From DASUBN01 sp036500225 (lineage in GTDB: Bacteria; Pseudomonadota; Gammaproteobacteria; Natronospirales; REEB76), in the NCBI GenBank assembly GCA_036500225.1, contig DASYCJ010000098.1, positions 1-14,063 of the forward strand: a stretch of DNA of 14,063 bases. Direction: 5' to 3'. This document shows, piece after piece, positions 7,938 to 14,063 of this stretch (position 1 is its first letter; each line of letters begins with the position of its first letter). Made by a program: the position numbers and the translations under genes. The notes beneath the pieces were generated by a model. The model did not search any database. It was given only the letters and a program-made list of their open reading frames with translations, and was not told where the DNA came from.

Positions 7938-8387
7938 ATGAGCGTGACCTATACCAAGAGCTTCCCCATCCGCTGGGCGGACCTGGATCCCAATGCCCAT
8001 ATGCGCCACTCCGCGTACGCCGACTACGGCGCCCAGGCCCGCGTGGGCTTCCTCTCGGAGCACGGCTTCACCCTAGGGCAGTTCCAGAAGCTCAGGCTCG
8101 GGCCGATCCTGTTCCGGGAGGACCTGCGCTATTTTCGGGAGATCCGCCCCAACGAGACCATTAATGTCACCTGCGAGGCGGTGGGCATCTCTCCCAACCT
8201 CAAGCACTGGCGCATCCGTCACCGCATCTACCGCCAGGACGGGGAATTGGCTTGCACTATCGATTGCCAGGGGGCCTGGTTCGATCTGGTGAATCGTAAA
8301 GTGGTGCCAGCACCTGCCGAGTTGGCGGAGACCATGGGCAGGATGCCCCAGGCCGACGACTACGCGGAATTCACACCTGAGAAGTGA
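7938..8387 (+). CDS. Hot-dog fold acyl-CoA thioesterase (YbgC/FadM-like)
   Basis: It probably hydrolyses an acyl- or aryl-CoA thioester in the cytoplasm; the substrate cannot be told from sequence. The 149 residues match single-domain hot-dog thioesterases. The N-terminal KSFPIRWADLDPNAHMRHSAY carries the WxDxDxxxHMxxxxY pattern typical of the 4-hydroxybenzoyl-CoA thioesterase/YbgC group, in which the Asp of this motif is catalytic. FREDLRYFREIRPNETI and a beta-rich centre follow. ATG 7938 is chosen because homology begins there; only a weak GAG precedes it. In-frame ATGs at 7902 and 7869 would add up to 23 residues that do not look like the family. It is divergent from tkt (128-base gap) and its 3' end overlaps the dapB-like gene by 17 bases, tail to tail. 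Confidence 0.85.
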   Translation: MSVTYTKSFPIRWADLDPNAHMRHSAYADYGAQARVGFLSEHGFTLGQFQKLRLGPILFREDLRYFREIRPNETINVTCEAVGISPNLKHWRIRHRIYRQDGELACTIDCQGAWFDLVNRKVVPAPAELAETMGRMPQADDYAEFTPEK

Positions 8388-9159
8388 GCCCCAACAACTC
8401 ACTCATGCCGCGCCGCAATCCAGTGAAACTCCTCACTTGCCGCGCGGCCAATAATGTCCCGGTGACATAAGGCACATAGCTCGTAGACTCATGCTTGAGT
8501 TCGATACGCTCGCCCACAGCACCGAACACCGCCTGCACCGCCGAGTAATAGCCCGGCACCCGCACCGAGTGCAGCTGAGAGCCGTTGAGAGTTGCGCCGC
8601 GCGCGTCCTTCATGCCCTTGGTCTCCGCTACCGGTACTTTCCAGTCCGGGTTCGCCACCTTGGCCAGTTGGAATGCGAGTTCCCGAGCCGTGCCGCTGGG
8701 TGCATCCGGCTTGGCATCGCTTGCGTAATCGAGTATCTCCCAATGGGGCATCCGTTGCGCCACCAGCATCGCGAAGTGCTGCAGTAGCGCGGCCGTGACT
8801 GAGAAGTTGCCGGCGGCGAACACGCCCACGCCCTTGGCGCGGGCCCAGGTGTCTATCTCGCTGTAATCCGCATCCGTCAGGCCCGAAGTGCCCACTACCA
8901 CGCTGCAGCCCGCTGCGATGGCTTCCCGCACGTGGTTCTTCACCACATCAGGGTGCGTATAGTCGATGACCACATCAGGCCGGGTGCGAGCGAGCGCCGC
9001 CTTGAGATCGCTCTCCACCGTCACGCCGCTCAAGACTTCTCCCGCTCCACGCCGGCCGATAGCGGCACAAAGAGTGAGATCATCCGCAGCGGAGATGGCA
9101 GAGACCAGTTCGCGGCCTACGTGGCCGGTGGCACCTGCGAGACAGAGTTTGAGATTCAT
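8371..9159 (-). CDS. dapB: Dihydrodipicolinate reductase family protein (DapB-like) with altered active site
   Basis: The fold and length (262 residues) match 4-hydroxy-tetrahydrodipicolinate reductase, the NAD(P)H-dependent lysine/diaminopimelate pathway enzyme. Seen are the dinucleotide motif CLAGATGHVGRE (6-17), VVIDYTHPD (63-71), VVVGTSGL (87-94), AAGNFSV (115-121) and DAPSGTA (152-158). In E. coli DapB the active-site segment reads EAHHRHKVDAPSGTA; here it is DYASDAKPDAPSGTA. Both catalytic-site histidines are therefore replaced (Ala146, Ser147), while the lysine (Lys150) stays. The later GEHTxxF-type segment is also absent. This fits a divergent DapB-like branch whose substrate may differ, so the symbol marks the family, not a proven function. 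ATG 9159 has no Shine-Dalgarno. It is divergent from the ABC exporter genes, with an 89-base gap. Confidence 0.8.
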   Translation of the reverse strand: MNLKLCLAGATGHVGRELVSAISAADDLTLCAAIGRRGAGEVLSGVTVESDLKAALARTRPDVVIDYTHPDVVKNHVREAIAAGCSVVVGTSGLTDADYSEIDTWARAKGVGVFAAGNFSVTAALLQHFAMLVAQRMPHWEILDYASDAKPDAPSGTARELAFQLAKVANPDWKVPVAETKGMKDARGATLNGSQLHSVRVPGYYSAVQAVFGAVGERIELKHESTSYVPYVTGTLLAARQVRSFTGLRRGMSELLGLTSQV

Positions 9160-9171
9160 ATCTGAGACTAT

Positions 9172-9180
9172 ATTGTACCA
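9172..9180 (-). promoter_or_regulatory. Extended -10 promoter of the dapB-like gene
   Basis: On the minus strand TGG-TACAAT (9180-9172) is an extended -10 element whose hexamer matches 5 of 6 consensus bases. No good -35 is seen. The predicted start, near 9165, leaves only about 6 bases before the ATG, in line with the lack of a ribosome-binding site; the message may be nearly leaderless. Confidence 0.4.
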
Positions 9181-9248
9181 CTGGCGCGCGCATCCCTACC
9201 TTTGGGTTTCCTGTCAGAATGCGCGTTCATCAACATGCGGACGCCAGC

Positions 9249-10223
9249 ATGAGCATGGACACACAAGCTGCCATCGAGACCCGCAGCCTCACCAAGACCT
9301 ACGACGGCGAGGTGGAAGCACTGCGCGGCGTCGACCTCCGGGTGGAGCGCGGTGAGATGTTCGCCTTGCTCGGTCCGAACGGCGCCGGCAAGACCACCTT
9401 GTTCTCCATCCTCTCCAGTCTGCGCAAACCCAGCGGTGGCGAAGCCAAGGTGCTGGGGCTGGATGTACTCAAGGAGCGCAACGCCCTGCGCAGGCGCATG
9501 GGTATCGTGTTCCAGGAGCCGGCGCTAGAGGCGCGCCTCACGGTGCGCGACAACCTGCTACTCATGGCCTTGTTCTACGGCCTGTCCCTCTCCGCCGCCC
9601 GCAAGCGCACCGGCGAGATCATCGACGAGCTGCAGTTGGGCGAAATCTCCCAACGTACGCCGCAGAAACTCTCCGGCGGACAGAAACGCAAACTGGAGCT
9701 GGCGCGCTCCATGGTCTCGGACCCGGACATCCTGTTCCTGGATGAAGCGACCCTGGGGCTCGATGTGGACGCGCGCCGCAACTTCTGGGCTCAGGTACGC
9801 AAGTTCGCGGCCTCTGGCCGTACCGTGTTCTTCACCACCCACTATATGGAAGAAGCGGAAGTGGCGGACCGCATCGCGCTCATCGACGCAGGCAAGATCA
9901 TCGCCCTGGGTTCGCCTCAGGAACTCAAGAATCGCATCGGTGGCGGCGTGATCCTCTTGGGCACCGAGGACGACGCCAAGGCCGCGACCTGGCTGGCAGA
10001 GAAAGGTTACAAACCCGAGAAGAGCGAGCGCGGCCTGGTGGTGGTGCATTCAGAACCCGCTGCGGTGCTGCCGCGAGTCTTGGCGGAGATGCCGGTGAAG
10101 ACCTTGCGGGCCGAAGTGCATGAGCCGAGTCTCGAAGACGTGTTCCTCACTCTCACGGGCCGCGGACTCGGTCAGGGCGACGCACCGAAACCCGCCGCCG
10201 CGGCTGCAGGAGGTGGCCGATGA
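9249..10223 (+). CDS. ABC-2 type exporter, ATP-binding protein
   Basis: This cytoplasmic ATPase should power export together with the permease encoded next. The 324 residues contain Walker A GPNGAGKTT (42-50), Q-loop Gln89 in IVFQEP, signature LSGGQ (141-145), Walker B ILFLDE (161-166) and the switch His198 in FFTTHYMEEAE. The post-Walker B stretch reads DEATLGLD instead of the usual DEPTxGLD of this subfamily. The C-terminal region (about 228-300) ends with EPSLEDVFLTLTGR, a hallmark of the DrrA/NodI/CcmA-like group, followed by an Ala/Gly/Pro tail. Start choice is uncertain: ATG 9249 has a weak GGA 6 bases upstream, and ATG 9219 or 9255 is also possible. The gene overlaps the permease by ATGA, so the two are translationally coupled. 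The substrate is unknown; lipids, drugs and polysaccharides are all precedents. Confidence 0.93.
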   Translation: MSMDTQAAIETRSLTKTYDGEVEALRGVDLRVERGEMFALLGPNGAGKTTLFSILSSLRKPSGGEAKVLGLDVLKERNALRRRMGIVFQEPALEARLTVRDNLLLMALFYGLSLSAARKRTGEIIDELQLGEISQRTPQKLSGGQKRKLELARSMVSDPDILFLDEATLGLDVDARRNFWAQVRKFAASGRTVFFTTHYMEEAEVADRIALIDAGKIIALGSPQELKNRIGGGVILLGTEDDAKAATWLAEKGYKPEKSERGLVVVHSEPAAVLPRVLAEMPVKTLRAEVHEPSLEDVFLTLTGRGLGQGDAPKPAAAAAGGGR

Positions 10224-10963
10224 GAGGGCTATTTGCAGTCATTCTGTTGGATCTCAAGCGCCTGTGGGTGGATCGGATCCGTCTCGCCGTGAGTCTCATC
10301 CAACCGCTGCTATATCTCTTCGTATTGGGCTCGGGGCTCGGCGCCAGTTCGCGACTCGGCACTGGCAGCTACCTGCCCTACATCTTCCCGGGCGTGGTGT
10401 CCCTGTCCTTGCTGTTCACCTCAGTGTTCGCTGCGATGCTCATCGTCTTCGACCGACAGACGGGCTTCCTGAGGGCAGTCCTGGTGGCACCGGTATCGCG
10501 GTTGGCCATCGCCATCGGCAAGATCCTGTCAGGCGCAATACAGGCGCTGGTGCCGGGCACCATCATCATGATCTTCATGCCGATCATAGGTATCACACCA
10601 AGTTGGGGATCCTTCTTCGAGTTCCTGGCAGCGGCGGCCTTCGCCGCCATCGCCTTCTCGTCCCTGGGAGTGGCGGTGGCGGCACGCTTCAAATCCACGA
10701 CCGTCTTCCCTGTGATCGGAAACGCCATACTGCTGCCCATGTTCTTTCTCTCCGGCGCCCTCTATCCCTTGAGCGCCGCGCCGAAGTGGCTGCAGATCGC
10801 CGCCCACGTGGATCCGGTAGCCTATGCGGTGGATCTGATGCGCGGTCCGCTCCTGGGGCAGTTCTTTTTCCCGGTGTGGCTCTCAGTGTTGGTGCTGGCG
10901 GTATTCATCATAGTCACCGCTTGGCTAGCGACCCGCATCTTCACTACTGGTGAAGATGCCTAG
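10220..10963 (+). CDS. ABC-2 type exporter, membrane permease
   Basis: This is the transmembrane partner of the preceding ATPase, 247 residues, the size of single-subunit ABC-2 permeases. About six hydrophobic segments are visible: roughly 25-45 (after DRIRLAVSLIQPLLYL), 55-80 (IFPGVVSLSLLFTSVF), 105-130, 135-160, 170-190 (LLPMFFLSGALYPLS) and 220-240. The FLSGALYPLSAAPKW segment and the following PVAYAVDLMRGPLLG are typical of the DrrB/NodJ-like family. Its ATG overlaps the ATPase stop (ATGA) and has a perfect AGGAGGT site 5 bases upstream, so the start is secure. It ends in TAG within a CTAG that also supplies the stop of the convergent receptor gene. A 10-bp hairpin occupies its last codons. 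Confidence 0.93.
   Translation: MRGLFAVILLDLKRLWVDRIRLAVSLIQPLLYLFVLGSGLGASSRLGTGSYLPYIFPGVVSLSLLFTSVFAAMLIVFDRQTGFLRAVLVAPVSRLAIAIGKILSGAIQALVPGTIIMIFMPIIGITPSWGSFFEFLAAAAFAAIAFSSLGVAVAARFKSTTVFPVIGNAILLPMFFLSGALYPLSAAPKWLQIAAHVDPVAYAVDLMRGPLLGQFFFPVWLSVLVLAVFIIVTAWLATRIFTTGEDA
10935..10959. terminator. Perfect 10-bp hairpin at a convergent gene junction
   Basis: GCATCTTCAC and GTGAAGATGC form a perfect 10-bp stem around a 5-base loop, ending one base before the two overlapping stop codons (CTAG, 10960-10963). On the plus strand only a short CTTTG follows, and on the minus strand there is no T-run. It may act as a weak bidirectional terminator or protect the mRNA 3' ends. The role is inferred; the stem itself is directly visible. 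Confidence 0.5.
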
Positions 10964-12267
10964 GCTTTGAGGGACAGCAGGCGCCGGTAGAGCAGCGCCA
11001 CCAGCAGCATGTCGAACACCACGGAAGCATACTCACCCAGGGAGACCCCGATCCCCCAAGGGAACCAGATACCCGGTATATGCAGGGCGCTGAGTTCCCC
11101 AGCGAAGAGCACGGTAGCGATGGCAAGGAGAGCTGGCAGCGCATACAGAGCTTCACGTCTCCGCAGGCGTATCCCTGCATAGGCGATCCAGCCCAGGGTG
11201 AATATGAAGGCGTAACGCGTCCAGGTGCCGGCGTAATGCGCCGTGGATGTGAGCCAATGGGGCAGGCTCGTACCCAAAGCCGGGAGATAACCCAGGAACC
11301 GAGTCAAGAGCAGCAACAACGTGAGACCGGAGATGGTCCTGAAGAACCAGGCGGGGCGTTCCAAACCGAACCAGTTTCGCCACGCCATCATCCAGGCCCC
11401 CAGGCTCAAGCTGCTCACCAGCACTAGGATCACCAGCACGAATCCCTGGATCGTCTCGATCTGCCACCAGAAGAAGAAAGCCTGGTTGCCGCGCTGTACG
11501 CCGCTCAGCAGGAGCGCCACTGCGAGCCAAGGGTTTGCGGGACTGGAGCGCTCGAAATACCAGAAGCACACGACCAGCAATGCCATGAGACCGAACAGCA
11601 GCGCCGGTATGGTATCCACCACGTAGCCTTCGAAGATCGTGAGCCACTGCAAGCGGTAGCGTGCGTCTATGGCAGCCTGGGTGCCGATGGCCGGAGCCAC
11701 GTGGATGCCACCGACACCGACTGCCCATGGACCTGACCACACCCGGATCGCCAGCATCGAGCTGCCGCCACTCGCCAAGCTAGATGGCAAAGTGAAGCGC
11801 GTCGGATAGTGATTGCCATAGGCCTTAGGGATGCTACCTGAGAAATCCCCCACTCCGCCCAGGAGCACACCGTTCACGTAAATCTGATATGTGCTGTCCA
11901 CCGCCCAGGGCCCGAGCAGTGCAAGAGTCTCACCCGCAGGTACGTTCGCCGTGATGCGTAGACGGTACCAAGCATAGCCCTGGTAGCGAGGGTGCCCCTT
12001 CGTATCCCAGCCGGAGGTATAGGGCGTGATCCCCACATCTCCATCGCTTGCATCGGGCGGAGCCGAGAGGTCCATGTCCTCCCATTTTGAATCGTCGAAG
12101 CCGGCCTCGGCCCAGCGCGGGTCGTCGCCTACCTGGAACTTCCAGGGACCGGTGAGCGCCACGTTGTCGTGACCGATGGACACCGTGATGGGGGCAGCCG
12201 CGCCATGGGCTACACCCGCAGCGAGTAATAGGGGCAAGAACAGGTACTGACACCAAGGCTTGAACAT
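10960..12267 (-). CDS. Sugar-binding-like periplasmic domain plus seven transmembrane helices, no output domain
   Basis: I know no named orthologue. The 435 residues begin with a signal sequence (1 to about 23, cleaved near AHG-AAA). A beta-rich domain (about 28-195) follows that resembles the galactose-binding-like N-terminal domain of family 2 glycosidases: GPWKFQVGDDPRW, then FDDSKW, YAWYRLRI and YQIYVNGVLLGGVGDF. Seven hydrophobic helices fall at about 216-238, 246-268, 274-296, 307-330, 349-367, 374-392 and 402-428. This layout is that of 7TMR-DISM-like receptors, which sense a periplasmic ligand and normally continue into a kinase, GGDEF or phosphatase domain. Here the protein stops (LLYRRLLSLKA) right after helix 7. 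ATG 12267 has GGGTGG close upstream. It lies 61 bases after trhA on the same strand, and its stop overlaps that of the ABC permease. Confidence 0.85.
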   Translation of the reverse strand: MFKPWCQYLFLPLLLAAGVAHGAAAPITVSIGHDNVALTGPWKFQVGDDPRWAEAGFDDSKWEDMDLSAPPDASDGDVGITPYTSGWDTKGHPRYQGYAWYRLRITANVPAGETLALLGPWAVDSTYQIYVNGVLLGGVGDFSGSIPKAYGNHYPTRFTLPSSLASGGSSMLAIRVWSGPWAVGVGGIHVAPAIGTQAAIDARYRLQWLTIFEGYVVDTIPALLFGLMALLVVCFWYFERSSPANPWLAVALLLSGVQRGNQAFFFWWQIETIQGFVLVILVLVSSLSLGAWMMAWRNWFGLERPAWFFRTISGLTLLLLLTRFLGYLPALGTSLPHWLTSTAHYAGTWTRYAFIFTLGWIAYAGIRLRRREALYALPALLAIATVLFAGELSALHIPGIWFPWGIGVSLGEYASVVFDMLLVALLYRRLLSLKA

Positions 12268-12328
12268 GGAGCCACCCGGTGAGGAGACTCTTGCTTGGAG
12301 TGGGCGTCGCGCGGATTGGTTCCGCCGC

Positions 12329-13003
12329 TCAGAGCGACAGCGGCAGGTCCAGGAGGAAGAACACCGCGATGAACTGGGTGATACTGCCGGCGAGACAGAA
12401 TACGTGCCAGATGGCGTGGTTGAAGGGCAGCTTCTCCCAACTATAGAAGGCTACACCCAAGGTGTAACAGACCCCACCCACCAGCACCAAGACGAAAGAC
12501 GGGAACGGCAACGCGTGATACAGGGGCACGATCACCAGCAGACCCATCCAGCCCTTCACTATATATAGGAGGGTGGAAAGGAACTCGTAGCGGTAAGCCA
12601 GCCTCAGCTTGAACACCGTGCCGATGAGAGCCAAAGCCCACAGCACCGCGAACAGCATCCCGCCCAGCATGCCACCGAGCGCAACCAACATGAACGGCGT
12701 ATAGGTGCCGGCGATCAGGTAATAGATGGTGATGTGATCGGCGCGGCGCAGGATGCGCTTCAATGGGCCCGGTTGCGCGTAGTGATAAAGGGTCGAGACC
12801 AGGTACAGCGCCACCAGCGTCGCGCCATAGATGCTGAAGGTCACCACTTCCAGCACCGTACCGTGCTCCGCGGCGAGGGTGATCAGCACGGGCAGCGCAA
12901 TCAGCACCAGCACCAGACCCGCGAGATGCAGCAAGGTATTCCACAGCTCTTCGCCGGGATGGAACCGGTAGTCGGGTTCTTCGATGAGGACGCTGATATT
13001 CAC
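12329..13003 (-). CDS. trhA: Hemolysin III / PAQR family membrane protein (TrhA-like)
   Basis: This 224-residue inner-membrane protein belongs to the hemolysin III/YqfA group related to progestin and adiponectin receptors; in bacteria it is linked to membrane homeostasis, and the name hemolysin is historical. Seven hydrophobic helices are visible. Family landmarks are EELWNTLLHLAG (18-29), Ser70-x3-His74 in STLYH, RRADHITIYYLIAGTYTPF with Asp89, and the C-terminal NHAIWHVF with His196 and His200. The Ser/His/Asp/HxxxH set is the presumed zinc site of this superfamily. The start codon is GTG (13003) with only a weak GAG upstream; no internal Met gives a plausible alternative. It sits between the DsbA-like isomerase (55 bases upstream) and the 7TM receptor-like gene (61 bases downstream), all on the minus strand, possibly one transcript. 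Confidence 0.93.
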   Translation of the reverse strand: MNISVLIEEPDYRFHPGEELWNTLLHLAGLVLVLIALPVLITLAAEHGTVLEVVTFSIYGATLVALYLVSTLYHYAQPGPLKRILRRADHITIYYLIAGTYTPFMLVALGGMLGGMLFAVLWALALIGTVFKLRLAYRYEFLSTLLYIVKGWMGLLVIVPLYHALPFPSFVLVLVGGVCYTLGVAFYSWEKLPFNHAIWHVFCLAGSITQFIAVFFLLDLPLSL

Positions 13004-13026
13004 GGTTAAACTCTAGCAGGCATATA

Positions 13027-13045
13027 CGACACTTCGGAAGTGTCG
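13027..13045 (-). other. 8-bp hairpin between the isomerase gene and trhA
   Basis: CGACACTT and AAGTGTCG form a perfect 8-bp stem with a 3-base loop, starting 13 bases past the isomerase stop codon and ending 23 bases before the trhA GTG. The minus-strand sequence after it is TATATGCC, not a T-run. It could be a weak terminator, a processing site or a protein-binding palindrome. The role is not shown by the sequence. Confidence 0.45.
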
Positions 13046-13058
13046 CGGGTCGCAAAAT

Positions 13059-13700
13059 TCAAGATTTCGTTACTTCCTTGCGCATCGTGCCTATCGGCAA
13101 CTCACTGACCCGGCGCATCTCGGCACCGCTGAATAGGCCGGGGTCCTTCAGGAATTCGAGCATCATCTCCAGAGAATCCTGCCCCCAGAATAGGGTGTCT
13201 TCCAAGAGGAAGCTCGGCACGCCGAACACACCACGGGCTATGGCCGCCTCGGTATTGGCCTTGAGCCGCGCCTTCACGGCTTCATCTGTCGCCACCGCCT
13301 GTGGGTCTTCTATATGTAGACGCCGGGCCAACTCCTCAAGTTCCTCGGGGTACTGCAGATCACGCCCCTCCTTCCAGGCCATATCGAAGGCCATCTCCAC
13401 ATGTTGGTGGCTGGGTCCGGCCGCGATCAACAGTCGCAGGGCCTGCAGGGAATTGAAAGGATGGGCCGGCGGCATCTTGAAGGGGATGCCTACGCGCTTC
13501 GCGTACCAAGTGAGCTGCCGGTACATATAGATACGCTTGGGCGGCACCTCCGCCGGTCCCCGGTTGTCCCAATGCTTGAGCATGGCGGCGAACAACACCG
13601 GCACGTATTCGATCTCCATACCGGCCGGCAGCCGATGGAACTGCTTGAGATGCAGATAGGAGAAAGGCGAGATGAGATCGAAATACCACATGGCGCGCAT
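13059..13700 (-). CDS. DsbA-family 2-hydroxychromene-2-carboxylate isomerase-like protein
   Basis: This 213-residue thioredoxin-fold protein belongs to the group that includes kappa-class glutathione transferases and NahD, the glutathione-dependent isomerase of naphthalene breakdown. The N-terminal YFDLISPFSYL has Ser11 in the place of the catalytic serine of that family. The cis-proline loop appears as GVFGVPSF (157-164), and FWGQDSLEM (171-179) is the usual C-terminal signature (often WGxDRL). A helical insert lies between (about 75-150). No CxxC is present, so it is not a disulfide oxidoreductase. No aromatic-degradation genes lie nearby, so its real substrate is uncertain. ATG 13700 and ATG 13691 are both possible starts; neither has a clear Shine-Dalgarno. 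It precedes trhA by 55 bases and follows the strong terminator of the RRM gene. Confidence 0.9.
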   Translation of the reverse strand: MRAMWYFDLISPFSYLHLKQFHRLPAGMEIEYVPVLFAAMLKHWDNRGPAEVPPKRIYMYRQLTWYAKRVGIPFKMPPAHPFNSLQALRLLIAAGPSHQHVEMAFDMAWKEGRDLQYPEELEELARRLHIEDPQAVATDEAVKARLKANTEAAIARGVFGVPSFLLEDTLFWGQDSLEMMLEFLKDPGLFSGAEMRRVSELPIGTMRKEVTKS

Positions 13701-13736
13701 GGCAAAAGCTTAGCACGCTGATTTTTCGGAGCAGCC

Positions 13737-13765
13737 AATAAAAAAGCCCCGCTTTTCAGCGGGGC
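13737..13765 (-). terminator. Strong rho-independent terminator of the RRM protein gene
   Basis: On the minus strand GCCCCGC, a 6-base loop and GCGGGGC are followed directly by TTTTTTATTG. A perfect 7-bp GC stem plus a run of six T is a textbook intrinsic terminator. It lies 40 bases after the RRM stop codon. On the plus strand the same stem is followed only by CCTTTG, so it works mainly in the minus direction. Confidence 0.92.
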
Positions 13766-13777
13766 CTTTGTGCGTCA

Positions 13778-13793
13778 TCTGAATCGCTTCAGA
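13778..13793 (-). other. Small GNRA-loop hairpin in the 3' untranslated region of the RRM gene
   Basis: On the minus strand TCTGAA-GCGA-TTCAGA forms a perfect 6-bp stem closed by a GCGA (GNRA-type) tetraloop. It lies between the RRM stop codon and the terminator. It may stabilise the transcript or be bound by protein; this is inference. Confidence 0.35.
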
Positions 13794-13805
13794 CTTGGCG
13801 TCGGC

Positions 13806-14063
13806 TCACCAACGGCCGCGGTTACCACCGCCGCCGCCACCGCCGTTACCACCGCGGAAGCCACCACCGCCGCCACCGCCGCCGCCAGTGCGGGGCTTGT
13901 CGGTCGCGATATTGACCTTCAACGGACGACCGCCGAGATCCTTGCCGTTCTGCTCCAGGGCCTTCTCAGCCGCCGCCTGGGTGGCGAAGGTGATGAAGCC
14001 GAAGCCCTTCGGGCGGCCGGTATCGCGGTCCATGATCAGGGCCAGCTGGGAGATCTCGCCGTA
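13806..14063 (-). CDS. Glycine-rich RRM RNA-binding protein, N-terminus outside the window
   Basis: Eighty-five residues of a small single-RRM protein are visible; the start and the RNP2 motif lie beyond position 14063. The visible part enters at YGEISQLALIMDRDTGRPKG, then the RNP1 octamer KGFGFITF, whose aromatic residues stack on RNA. Next come AEKALEQNGKDLGGRPLKVNIA, the usual RRM helix 2 and strand 4, and a tail of about 28 residues rich in Gly with a few Arg, Asn and Phe (GFRGGNGGG, NRGRW). Small RRM proteins of this shape occur in cyanobacteria and many proteobacteria and are often cold- or stress-related RNA chaperones. Regulation is not visible here because the 5' end is missing. The gene ends with its own strong terminator, so it is a separate unit from the isomerase downstream. 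Confidence 0.93.
   Translation of the reverse strand, partial: YGEISQLALIMDRDTGRPKGFGFITFATQAAAEKALEQNGKDLGGRPLKVNIATDKPRTGGGGGGGGGFRGGNGGGGGGGNRGRW

Noticed and set aside
10120..10953. A 277-codon open frame overlapping the ABC permease in another plus-strand frame
   Set aside because: The permease frame has membrane segments, a perfect ribosome-binding site and ATGA coupling; the overlapping frame has no coherent composition.
12311..12325. Inverted repeat GCGGA-TTGGT-TCCGC after trhA as a terminator
   Set aside because: The stem is only 5 bp and no T-run follows on the minus strand; this is expected by chance in GC-rich DNA.
13815..13890. Repeated CCGCCG/CCACCG triplets resembling a microsatellite
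   Set aside because: They are Gly codons of the RRM protein's glycine-rich tail on the minus strand.

Overview
The window is GC-rich, densely coding bacterial DNA with a proteobacterial, most likely gammaproteobacterial, character. The phosphoglycerate kinase and pyruvate kinase read like the E. coli proteins along their length. The GAPDH is of the type common in beta- and gammaproteobacteria. A PAQR/TrhA membrane protein and a DsbA-like hydroxychromene-carboxylate isomerase also fit. I cannot name a genus. No rRNA, tRNA, CRISPR array, insertion sequence or phage gene is visible, and no gene-free stretch exceeds about 130 bases.

Region 1 (1-7809, minus strand) is a central-carbon operon in the order tkt, gap, pgk, pyk, with gaps of 34, 48 and 37 bases. 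Together these enzymes link the pentose phosphate pathway (or a Calvin-type regeneration phase) to the pay-off half of glycolysis. Downstream of pyk, where such clusters often carry fba, lies instead a secreted subtilisin-like protease. It is cut by the window edge before its catalytic serine and has a good sigma-70-type promoter of its own.

Region 2 (7810-10963) starts with a divergent promoter region shared by tkt and a small hot-dog thioesterase. The thioesterase converges on, and overlaps, a DapB-family reductase that lacks the usual catalytic His-His pair. Divergent from that reductase is a two-gene ABC-2 type exporter, an ATPase and a permease overlapping by ATGA.

Region 3 (10960-14063, minus strand) runs, in transcription order, from a partial glycine-rich RRM RNA-binding protein with a strong rho-independent terminator, to a DsbA-family isomerase, then a TrhA/hemolysin III protein, then a receptor-like protein. 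The last has a periplasmic sugar-binding-like domain and seven membrane helices but no signalling output domain. Its stop codon overlaps that of the ABC permease in a shared CTAG, beside a perfect 10-bp hairpin.

The glycolytic block is ordinary. The observations most worth following are the output-less 7TM receptor, the DapB homologue with a replaced active site, and the hairpins at gene junctions. I see no clear case for a wholly new multi-gene system.
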